From contig NZ_CP109017.1 of assembly GCF_036226765.1 (NCBI RefSeq), positions 1,550,001 to 1,614,000 on the forward strand: a DNA stretch of 64,000 nt, written 5' to 3'. Shown here in pieces: positions 8,191-14,520 of the stretch. A program made the position numbers and the translations under genes. Each line of letters starts with the position of its first letter. Position 1 is the first letter of the stretch. The stretch comes from Streptomyces sp. NBC_00670 (GTDB lineage: Bacteria; Actinomycetota; Actinomycetes; Streptomycetales; Streptomycetaceae). A model generated the notes under the pieces. That model saw only the letters and a program-made list of their open reading frames with translations. It ran no database searches and was not told where the DNA came from.

Positions 8191-8979
8191 ATGCCCCTCT
8201 TCGTCGGCACCTCCGGCTGGCAGTACAAGGACTGGCGGGACGTCCTCTATCCCCCCGCCCTCCCCACCACCCGTTGGCTGGAGGAGTACGCCACCCACTT
8301 CACCACCGTGGAGATCAACAACGCCTTCTACCGCCTCCCCACCCGCGACACATTCGCACGCTGGCGCACCCGCACCCCGCCCGACTTCGTCATCGCCGTC
8401 AAGGCCAGCCGCTTCCTCACCCACATCAAGCGTCTCCGCGACCCCGAGGAACCGGTACACCGCCTGATGACCCACGCCGCCGGCCTGGGCGACCGCCTGG
8501 GCCCGGTGCTGCTCCAGCTGCCCCCCACCCTCCGTGCCGACCCCGCCCTCCTCGACGCCTGCCTGTCCCACTTCCCCACCGGCACCCGCGTCGCCGTCGA
8601 ACCCCGCCACGAGTCCTGGTGGACCCCGGCGGTCCGCGAGGTCCTCACCGCGCACGCCGCCGCGCTGTGCTGGGCGGACGTCCTCTCCCGCCCGGTCACC
8701 CCGCTGTGGCGCACCGCCGACTGGGGGTACGTCCGCTTCCACTCGGGCCGTGCCCGCCGCCGGCCGCACTACGGCCGGCAGTCCCTGTCGAGCTGGGTGC
8801 ACCGCATCGCGGAGGCCTGGCCGGACGAGTCGGACGTGTACGCCTACTTCAACAACGACCCGCAGGGCGCGGCGGTCCTGGACGCGATGCTGTTCGCCCG
8901 GACGGCCCGGGCGGCGGGCCGGACCGTGACCCGCACCCCCCACCACCTGCCCCCGATGCGCCCCCGCCCCTCGCGCTGA
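8191..8979 (+). CDS. DUF72 (YecE-like) TIM-barrel protein
   Basis: This 262-residue protein starts MPLFVGTSGWQYKDW, the usual DUF72 opening. Conserved family segments include EINNAFYRLPTRDTF, FVIAVKASRFLTHIKRL, LLQLPPTLR, AVEPRHESWW and YAYFNNDPQGAAV near the end. The family adopts a TIM-barrel fold and its biochemical role is not settled. No Shine-Dalgarno is present; the start codon sits in the short palindrome CATACCTGTATG (8182-8193), and the transcript may be leaderless. It is not clearly linked to the neighbouring AAA or GntR genes. Confidence 0.9.
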   Translation: MPLFVGTSGWQYKDWRDVLYPPALPTTRWLEEYATHFTTVEINNAFYRLPTRDTFARWRTRTPPDFVIAVKASRFLTHIKRLRDPEEPVHRLMTHAAGLGDRLGPVLLQLPPTLRADPALLDACLSHFPTGTRVAVEPRHESWWTPAVREVLTAHAAALCWADVLSRPVTPLWRTADWGYVRFHSGRARRRPHYGRQSLSSWVHRIAEAWPDESDVYAYFNNDPQGAAVLDAMLFARTARAAGRTVTRTPHHLPPMRPRPSR

Positions 8980-9004
8980 AGGCGGCAGCCCCTGGTGGCC
9001 TGCC

Positions 9005-9382
9005 CTACCCCCCGTACGCCGCCCGCAGGGCGTCCCGGACGGCGGCCAGCGCCTCGTCCTCCCCCAGCCCCAGCCGCCGCACCCGCTCCGCGTACTCCCG
9101 CGCGGCCGTCGCGGCGGTCCGCTCCGCGGCGGAGCCGGCGGCGGCGACGTACGTCCCGTTGCGCCCCCGGGTCTCGATCACGCCGTCGGCCTCCAGCGCC
9201 CGGTAGGCCTTGGCGACGGTGTTCGCGGCGAGGCCCAGCGTCTCGGCGAGCCCGCGGACGGTCGGCAGCCGGTAGCCCACCGGCAACGCCCCCGACCGCG
9301 CCTGCTCGGCGATCCGGGCGCGCACCTGCTCGTAGGGCGCGCCGCCCTCCGTACTGTCGATGATGTCGATCTTCAGACTCAC
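9005..9382 (-). CDS. GntR-family transcriptional regulator (YtrA-like, short)
   Basis: The 125-residue product starts at a GTG. A winged helix-turn-helix spans residues 10-80 (YEQVRARIAEQARSG, YRLPTVRGLAETLGLAANTV, GVIETRGRNGTYVA). The C-terminus is only about 45 helical residues, as in the YtrA subfamily, which lacks a large ligand domain. It diverges from the GNAT gene with 72 bp between the starts, so that gene is the most likely target together with its own promoter. YtrA regulators often control ABC transporters, and none is adjacent here. Confidence 0.88.
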   Translation of the reverse strand: MSLKIDIIDSTEGGAPYEQVRARIAEQARSGALPVGYRLPTVRGLAETLGLAANTVAKAYRALEADGVIETRGRNGTYVAAAGSAAERTAATAAREYAERVRRLGLGEDEALAAVRDALRAAYGG

Positions 9383-9454
9383 GTCCCGATTCTCGCGCAG
9401 CGCGGGAAATATTCGAAGGCGCCCGCGCCCCCGCTCCCCGTACCGTTCCGCGGC

Positions 9455-10387
9455 ATGACCCCGACCGTGACCGTGCACGCCCTGCATCCCGACGCCGCCG
9501 ACTGCGCGGCCTTCGCCCGCATCCGCGACGAGGCGCTGCCCTTCGTCCTGCTGACCGGCGAGGCCATCGCCTACAACCTGCGCCACGCGCATCCGGACTC
9601 CCACTACCAGCCGCTCCTTGCGAGGGTGGACGGCGAGGCGGTGGGCTCGGCCCAGGTCAGTGTCGTGCACGACAGCCCGCGGCCCGGCCTGGCGGACCTC
9701 AACATCTACGTACGCCCGGACCACGAGGGCCGCGGCGCGGGTACGGCGCTGGTGCGGGCCGCCGAGGAGCGGCTGCGGGGCCTGGGGGTGAGGGAGGTGT
9801 ACTCCTGGGTGCTGGACTCCCCGTCGAACCGCGCGTTCGCCGAGCGGCGCGGCTACCGGGCGAGCCGCTCGGCGCACTTCCTCCGTCTGGGACTGGCGGA
9901 CGGCTCCCTGCCGCCGCTGCAGCCCCCGCCGCCCGGCGTGGAGGTGCTGCCCGGCACCGCGTTCGCCGCCGACCCGCGCCCGCTGTTCGCGCTCGACGCG
10001 GAGACGCTGTCGGACGAGCCCAGCGACATCGACTACGAGATGACGGACTACGAGGACTGGCTGAAGGGCACCTGGAACCATCCGCTGACCAGCCACGAGC
10101 TGACGTCGGTGGTGGTCGTCGACGGCCGCCCGGCGGCGTTCACCATGGCCCGTACGAACGGCGGCACCCGCTACGGCACGGTGATGACGGGCACGGCCCG
10201 CGCGTACCGGGGCCGGGGCCTGGCCAAGCTCGCCAAGAACGACTCCCTGCACCGCGCCCGCGCCGCCGGCCTCACCGAGGCCCTGACGGGCAACGACGGC
10301 GGCAACGGGCCGATGCTGGCGATCAACAAGTGGTTCGGGTACGAAATCTGCGCGACGGAGGTGCGCCATGTCCGTACCCTCGCCTGA
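9455..10387 (+). CDS. Tandem GNAT-domain acetyltransferase
   Basis: This 310-residue protein has two GNAT folds. The first carries the acetyl-CoA loop HEGRGAGTALVRAAEERL near residue 92, the second YRGRGLAKLAKNDSLHRAR near residue 250. Double-GNAT proteins of this size occur widely in Streptomyces, including mycothiol synthase, but the sequence does not show MshD-specific features, so the acceptor is unknown. The stop lies 20 bases inside the start of the DUF402 gene, indicating coupled expression. It diverges from the GntR gene, which may regulate it. Confidence 0.88.
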   Translation: MTPTVTVHALHPDAADCAAFARIRDEALPFVLLTGEAIAYNLRHAHPDSHYQPLLARVDGEAVGSAQVSVVHDSPRPGLADLNIYVRPDHEGRGAGTALVRAAEERLRGLGVREVYSWVLDSPSNRAFAERRGYRASRSAHFLRLGLADGSLPPLQPPPPGVEVLPGTAFAADPRPLFALDAETLSDEPSDIDYEMTDYEDWLKGTWNHPLTSHELTSVVVVDGRPAAFTMARTNGGTRYGTVMTGTARAYRGRGLAKLAKNDSLHRARAAGLTEALTGNDGGNGPMLAINKWFGYEICATEVRHVRTLA

Positions 10388-10871
10388 CCGTGCCGCGCGC
10401 ACGGTCGGGGTCGTGCTCCGGAAGGCGGGCCGCACGAAGATCCGCTACCCCGCGGAGCTTCTCGCCGACGACGGCCGCCGGATCACCGTACGGGCCCCCT
10501 GGTCGAACCCCGGCGTGCGCGACTTCGGCTTCGTCCGCTTCGCGCCGGGCGACGTCTTCACCGAGTACTACTGGCGCGACCGCTGGTACGCGGTCAAGGA
10601 GGTCCGCGACGCCGCCGGCACTCTGAAGGGCTGGTACTGCGACATCACCCGCCCCGCCACCCTGACCGGCACGGAGCTCGTCTCGGAGGACCTGGACCTG
10701 GATCTGTGGCGTTCGGCCGACGGCACGACGGTCCTCCGCCTGGACGAGGACGAATTCGAACAGAGCAATCTCTCCCGCACCGACCCCGAGGCGGCCGGGG
10801 CCGCGCTCCAGGCCCTGAACACCCTCGAAGCGCTGGCCCTGAGCCCCGCGTTCCCGGACCTCCTCAGCTGA
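10368..10871 (+). CDS. DUF402 family protein (FomD-like phosphatase fold)
   Basis: The 167-residue product overlaps the preceding GNAT gene by 20 bp. It contains the DUF402 pattern: PGDVFTEYYWRDRWYAVKEVRD, then GWYCDITRPA, then DLDLDLWRSADG and LDEDEFEQS. In characterised members (S. aureus SA1684 and Streptomyces FomD), acidic residues in these segments bind metal for nucleotide di/triphosphate or CMP-ester hydrolysis; this is family knowledge, and the substrate here is unknown. The 3' end overlaps the convergent methyltransferase gene by 8 bp, so no terminator fits between them. Confidence 0.88.
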   Translation: MSVPSPDRAARTVGVVLRKAGRTKIRYPAELLADDGRRITVRAPWSNPGVRDFGFVRFAPGDVFTEYYWRDRWYAVKEVRDAAGTLKGWYCDITRPATLTGTELVSEDLDLDLWRSADGTTVLRLDEDEFEQSNLSRTDPEAAGAALQALNTLEALALSPAFPDLLS

Positions 10872-11478
10872 CCGCCACCACCGCGTACCGCTCGTCCGTC
10901 ACCTCCCGCCCCCACAGCGGGGAGTCACCCGACAGCCGCTCCACCGCCACCTCCTCGACGAGGGGCGCGAGCAGCCCGGTGATCCGGTCCGCCGATATGC
11001 CGACCGGGCTCACCGTGCCCCACACCCCCTCGACCAGCACCATCCGGCCGCCGGGCCGCAGCAGACCGTGCCAGCGCCGCAGGGCGCCCGCCGGGTCGGG
11101 CAGCGTCCACAGCACATGGCGGACGAGCACCGCGTCGAAACGCCGCTCCCCCACGGGCGGCGCCGCCGCGTCCCCGGCCAGGAACTCCGCGTTCCGCCCC
11201 GCGAGCTTGGCCCGGGCCCGGTCGAGCATGGCCGGGGAGAGGTCGACGCAGGTGACGCGATGCCCCGCCTCGGCGGCGAGCAGCGACAGGCTGCCCGTGC
11301 CGCAGCCGAGGTCGAGCAGTTCACCGGGGTCGCCGGGCAGCCAGCGGCGCATCCGTTCGGCCCAGGCGGCGCGTACCCGCGGATCGCCGAGCCCGTGGTC
11401 CGGCTCGTCGTCGAAGGTGGCGGCCAGCGCGTCCCAGTCGTCACCGGTGGCCGGTCCGCTCTCACTGTGGGTGCTCAT
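10864..11478 (-). CDS. Class I SAM-dependent methyltransferase
   Basis: The product has 204 residues, starting at ATG (MSTHSESGP). The SAM-binding motif LLDLGCGTGSLSLLAAEAG lies near residues 55-75, the acidic residue binding ribose in VTCVDLSPAMLDRA, and the post-motif DAVLVRHVLWTLPDP resembles the UbiE/Methyltransf_11 group, where the region selects the substrate. It is short for the family (usually 220-260). Substrate unknown. The gene is convergent with DUF402, overlapping by 8 bp, and divergent from a small-protein gene. Confidence 0.9.
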   Translation of the reverse strand: MSTHSESGPATGDDWDALAATFDDEPDHGLGDPRVRAAWAERMRRWLPGDPGELLDLGCGTGSLSLLAAEAGHRVTCVDLSPAMLDRARAKLAGRNAEFLAGDAAAPPVGERRFDAVLVRHVLWTLPDPAGALRRWHGLLRPGGRMVLVEGVWGTVSPVGISADRITGLLAPLVEEVAVERLSGDSPLWGREVTDERYAVVAVS

Positions 11479-11615
11479 GGGGCCAGCGTGGCAGGTACCA
11501 CTGACAGCCCAATCGTGACAAGCGCCACTGACATCGAGGGTGGGATGGGCCAGGCTCCGGGTAGAGGTCCAGCCCGCGGGAACGCGGGACCTGGTGATCT
11601 CGCTAGGAGGCAGCC

Positions 11616-11750
11616 ATGCGCCGGACAACCGTGCAGAAGCCGCTGAGGAAGTCGGCCTCCCGCCGCGTACGGGAGGAAACCGAAGAACGCCCCGCCGAGC
11701 GCCCCGAGGTCCGCAAGGACATCCACCGCACCTGGTGGCCGGACGGCTGA
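11616..11750 (+). CDS. 44-residue basic small protein
   Basis: The frame ATG-CGC-CGG-ACA to TGA encodes 44 residues, MRRTTVQKPLRKSASRRVRE at the start and HRTWWPDG at the end. It is preceded by a perfect AGGAGG (11605-11610) with a 5-base spacing, the strongest ribosome site in this part of the window. The protein is rich in Arg, Lys and Glu and ends in a Trp-Trp motif. Codon use is GC-rich at third positions. It has no recognised family. The 137-bp region upstream to the divergent methyltransferase start could hold its promoter. Confidence 0.6.
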   Translation: MRRTTVQKPLRKSASRRVREETEERPAERPEVRKDIHRTWWPDG

Positions 11751-11832
11751 CAGCGCGCCGAAAAGGGGCGCAGGACCGCGACATCTGCGCGGCTCCGCCG
11801 CGGTGCGCGCGAGCAGCTACCGTGCCCCTTCA

Positions 11833-11949
11833 GGGGCGCGGGGAACTGCGCGAGAAGTCCCCACCGGCGGTCAGCCGACAACGCACCCCCGGGGTCCAAG
11901 GGGCGGAGCCCCTTGAAGGGATGGGAAGGGTAGGGGCGGCGGGGGCGAG
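11833..11949 (+). repeat. Dispersed hairpin repeat, copy 2
   Basis: Module A (GGGGCGCGGGGAACTGCGC plus GA) is at 11833-11853. Module B is at 11886-11948, with hairpin AAGGGGC-GGA-GCCCCTT (11898-11914) and the tail GGGAAGGGTAGGGGCGGCGG then GGGCGA. It sits in the 356-bp gap between the small protein and the monooxygenase gene, both on +. It may end transcription from upstream. Confidence 0.8.
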
Positions 11950-12106
11950 AAAACCGCCTCCCACTCCCTCTCCCTGAGCCCAGCCTGAGCACTCCCTTAA
12001 CGCGAGCATAAGGATCCCCTCCCCCCGCCCCGAACAGCGGCTTCCCCCGTCCTCCGCGGCTAACTTGCTGACCGCACCCGCCGCCCAGGACCCCGAGGAG
12101 CCCCCC

Positions 12107-13183
12107 ATGCCCGCCCCCAGCCGCCGCCCCCGCCGCCGCACCACCGCCCTCGCCCTCCTCACCGGCGCCCCCCTCGCCCTGACCGCCCTCGCCGCCACCC
12201 CCGCCGCCGCCCACGGCACCATGGGCGACCCGGTCAGCCGGGTGGCCCAGTGCTACGCCGAGGGCCCGGAGTCCCCGAAGTCCGCCGCGTGCAAGGCGGC
12301 CGTCGCCGCCGGCGGCACCCAGGCGCTCTACGACTGGAACGGCATCCGCATCGGCGACGCCGCCGGCCGGCACCAGACCCTCATCCCCGACGGCAAGCTC
12401 TGCAGCGCCAACAACGACGAGTTCAAGGGCCTGGACCTGGCCCGCACCGACTGGCCCACCACCTCCGTCAAGAGCGGCGCGTACACCTTCAAGTACCGCG
12501 TCACCGCCCCCCACAAGGGCACCTTCAAGGTGTACGTCACCAAGTCCGGCTACGACCCCGCGGGGCCCCTCGCCTGGAAGGACCTGGACCTCGACCACCC
12601 GGTCGCGACCTCCACCGACCCGTCCCCGGTCAACGGCTTCTACACCTTCTCCGGCACCCTCCCCCAGCGCTCCGGCAAGCACCTGCTCTACGCGATCTGG
12701 CAGCGTTCGGACAGCCCGGAGGCGTTCTACTCCTGCTCCGACGTCGACTTCGGCGGCAGCGGAACCGCAACCAACGGCAGCAGCGACAGCGACAGCGGCG
12801 GCTCGGGCGGCGCGGCCCCCGCCCCGGCCGCCTCCGCCCCCACCAACGAGCAGATAGAAGCCGGCGCCGACAAGTCGACGATCGAGCACCACGGCCACGG
12901 CGACCAGGACGCCAGCACCTCGGCGGAGCCCCGCCCCGCCGACGCCAAGTCGGACGACACCACCGCCACCGGCACCACGACGGGCGGCGACACCACCGCC
13001 GAGGACACCTCGGCCAACCAGCCGAAGGCCGACGGCGCCACCGGCAACCTCGCCGAGACCGGCGCCGACGGACACACCACGTACGTCGCGATCGGCGGCG
13101 CCGCCGCCCTCGCGCTCGGGGCGGCGGCCCTGTTCGCCTCGGTCCGCCGCCGCGCGACCCACGCGGGCCGCCACGGCCGCTGA
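12107..13183 (+). CDS. AA10 lytic polysaccharide monooxygenase, sortase-anchored
   Basis: This 358-residue secreted protein starts at the ATG after CGAGGAG. A signal peptide ends at PAAA, leaving His at the new N-terminus (HGTMGDPVSRV), the first half of the copper histidine brace. The AA10 domain covers about residues 36-215, with a second candidate copper His in FKYRVTAPHKGTFKVYVTK, YDWNGIRI, and HLLYAIWQRSDS. A Ser/Gly/Thr/Ala linker follows to about residue 315, then LAETG, a hydrophobic helix and RRRATHAGRHGR. LAXTG is the class E sortase signal known from Streptomyces chaplins, so the enzyme is probably linked to the cell wall. It resembles the S. lividans SliLPMO10E type (from memory). 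The likely substrate is chitin. Confidence 0.92.
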   Translation: MPAPSRRPRRRTTALALLTGAPLALTALAATPAAAHGTMGDPVSRVAQCYAEGPESPKSAACKAAVAAGGTQALYDWNGIRIGDAAGRHQTLIPDGKLCSANNDEFKGLDLARTDWPTTSVKSGAYTFKYRVTAPHKGTFKVYVTKSGYDPAGPLAWKDLDLDHPVATSTDPSPVNGFYTFSGTLPQRSGKHLLYAIWQRSDSPEAFYSCSDVDFGGSGTATNGSSDSDSGGSGGAAPAPAASAPTNEQIEAGADKSTIEHHGHGDQDASTSAEPRPADAKSDDTTATGTTTGGDTTAEDTSANQPKADGATGNLAETGADGHTTYVAIGGAAALALGAAALFASVRRRATHAGRHGR

Positions 13184-13228
13184 CCGAGGCACCGCAGGAC
13201 GACCCACCTGCCAACGACACACCCACCA

Positions 13229-13267
13229 GCGGGGTCTGCCCGGCGGCTCAGGCCGGGCAGACCCCGC
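13229..13267. terminator. Strong bidirectional terminator
   Basis: GCGGGGTCTGCCCGGC (13229-13244) pairs perfectly with GCCGGGCAGACCCCGC (13252-13267) across a 7-base loop. The 16-bp stem lies between the convergent monooxygenase and marR genes. Confidence 0.88.
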
Positions 13268-13330
13268 CCGCGGTTCCGGGCCCAGCGGCCCGCCGACCGG
13301 CTCCGCACCCGCCCCCGAACGGCACGGACG

Positions 13331-13777
13331 TCACCACGTGGGCCGCACCGGCCCCCGCGGCGCCACCGTCAGCAACGCCCCCCGCAGCGCCCGCGCCCCC
13401 TGCTCCCCCAACCGCTCGGCCCACGGCCGCACCGCCTCCGCCGCCGCCTCCTCCGCCGCCCGCGCGCAGGCCCAGCCGCGTCCGGTCATCACCACGAGCC
13501 GCGCCCGCGCGTCCTCCGGATGCGGCCGGCGTTCGACGTACCCCTTGCGCACCAGCTCGTCGACGAGCTGGCTGGCGGCCTGCTTGGTGACCCCGAGGTG
13601 CAGCGCGAGGTCGGTGACCGTCGCCCCGTCCGGAGCGAGCCGGGTGAACGCGAACCCGTGGGCGGGCCGCAGCCCCTCGAAGCCCCGGGCGAGCACGCCC
13701 TCGTGGATGCGCTGGGTGAGTTCACCGGCGGCGGCGAGCAGGGCGGCGGACAGGGCCAGGGCCTCGGAGTTCTCCAC
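13331..13777 (-). CDS. MarR-family regulator of the adjacent cupin gene
   Basis: The 148-residue product starts at a GTG (MENSEALAL). The winged helix core is TVTDLALHLGVTKQAASQLV followed by DELVRKGYVERRPHPEDARA and RLVVMTGRG; the Asp-x-Arg of the wing is typical of MarR. It diverges from the cupin gene, and the 112-bp space holds two near-identical 19-bp palindromes. On the minus strand TTGACC, a 17-base gap and CTAATG, overlapping the first palindrome, could be its own promoter, giving autorepression. The ligand is unknown. Confidence 0.9.
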   Translation of the reverse strand: MENSEALALSAALLAAAGELTQRIHEGVLARGFEGLRPAHGFAFTRLAPDGATVTDLALHLGVTKQAASQLVDELVRKGYVERRPHPEDARARLVVMTGRGWACARAAEEAAAEAVRPWAERLGEQGARALRGALLTVAPRGPVRPTW

Positions 13778-13804
13778 GCAGGCATTAGAACACCCTTGAC
13801 GAAT

Positions 13805-13823
13805 TGGTCAAGCTGCTTGACCA
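13805..13823. promoter_or_regulatory. MarR operator palindrome O1
   Basis: TGGTCAAGCTGCTTGACCA is a perfect palindrome around a central base. It lies 28 bp upstream of the marR start and 67 bp upstream of the cupin start. Confidence 0.85.
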
Positions 13824-13837
13824 TGAGGGGGTCCAGA

Positions 13838-13856
13838 TGGTCAAGCAGCTTGACCA
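13838..13856. promoter_or_regulatory. MarR operator palindrome O2
   Basis: TGGTCAAGCAGCTTGACCA is identical to O1 except for the central base. The centres are 33 bp apart, about three helical turns, which places both on the same DNA face. It is 33 bp upstream of the cupin start codon. Confidence 0.85.
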
Positions 13857-13889
13857 AATAACTCCCACCCCTCTCCACCGGAGGTCCCC

Positions 13890-14264
13890 ATGCCCGTCGT
13901 CCGTTCGTCCGAGGCCGTGGTCCACGAGGTCCACGGCGCCCGTTTCGTCTCGTACGCCGCCCCCCACACCGGCAGCAAGGAGCTGTGCGCCTGGCGGGTC
14001 GAGATTCCCGCCGGGGCCACGGCGCCCGCGCACACCGTCAGCCGGGAGGAGGTCTTCCACCTGCTCGACGGTGAGCTGCTGATCACCCTCGACGGGCGCA
14101 CCGAGCGGGCCGTCGCGGGCGACGCCGTGGTCGTCAACCCGGGCACGACCCTCGGCATCGAGAACCCCGCCGGCCGCACCGCCGTCTCCTGGGTCACCAC
14201 CTCCACCGGCCTGGAGGCGGAGCTCGCCGACGGCACCCGGCTCGCTCCACCCTGGGCAAACTAG
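13890..14264 (+). CDS. Single-domain cupin protein
   Basis: The product is 124 residues from an ATG with CCGGAGG upstream. The cupin motif 1 region reads PAGATAPAHTVSREEVFHLLDGE; motif 2 reads AGDAVVVNPGTTLGIENPAG. Only one of the usual two motif-1 His residues is plain (AHT), and motif 2 has no His, so metal binding is doubtful. Small cupins act as dioxygenases, isomerases or sensors; none can be chosen here. It is probably repressed by the divergent MarR protein through O1/O2. Confidence 0.88.
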   Translation: MPVVRSSEAVVHEVHGARFVSYAAPHTGSKELCAWRVEIPAGATAPAHTVSREEVFHLLDGELLITLDGRTERAVAGDAVVVNPGTTLGIENPAGRTAVSWVTTSTGLEAELADGTRLAPPWAN

Positions 14265-14469
14265 CTCCGCGACCCGCGACGCGACAGGACTCGGCGGACT
14301 CTCGGCCACGGCGCGGAGCCCACCGGAACCGCGCGAGCACCCCCGCACACCCGCACTCGAACCGCTCCCGAACCACCCCTGAGCCACCCCCGACCCCCCT
14401 TTCCCGCAGGTGAGGCCCCGTTTGCGGGGTTCGTACGCGCGTTCGAAGGTGGAGGTAGGGTGGGGTAGG

Positions 14470-14481
14470 GAACGAATGTTC
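14470..14481 (+). promoter_or_regulatory. LexA (SOS) box of dnaE2
   Basis: GAACGAATGTTC fits the actinobacterial LexA core GAAC-N4-GTTC, with a flanking GA on the right. It lies 40 bp upstream of the GTG start of dnaE2, the expected place for an operator. It also overlaps an upstream in-frame ATG (14476), which argues against that ATG being the start. Confidence 0.8.
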
Positions 14482-14520
14482 GAGTGGGGTGCGAAAGACG
14501 CGCCCGCGGGAGGTGGTGTC

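Noticed and set aside
14429..14445. Second LexA-like site GTTCGTACGCGCGTTCG
   Set aside because: The half-sites are not in the GAAC-N4-GTTC arrangement.
14410..14478. Upstream starts for dnaE2 at 14410 or 14476
   Set aside because: The 14476 ATG lies in the LexA box and neither has as good a ribosome site as GTG 14521.
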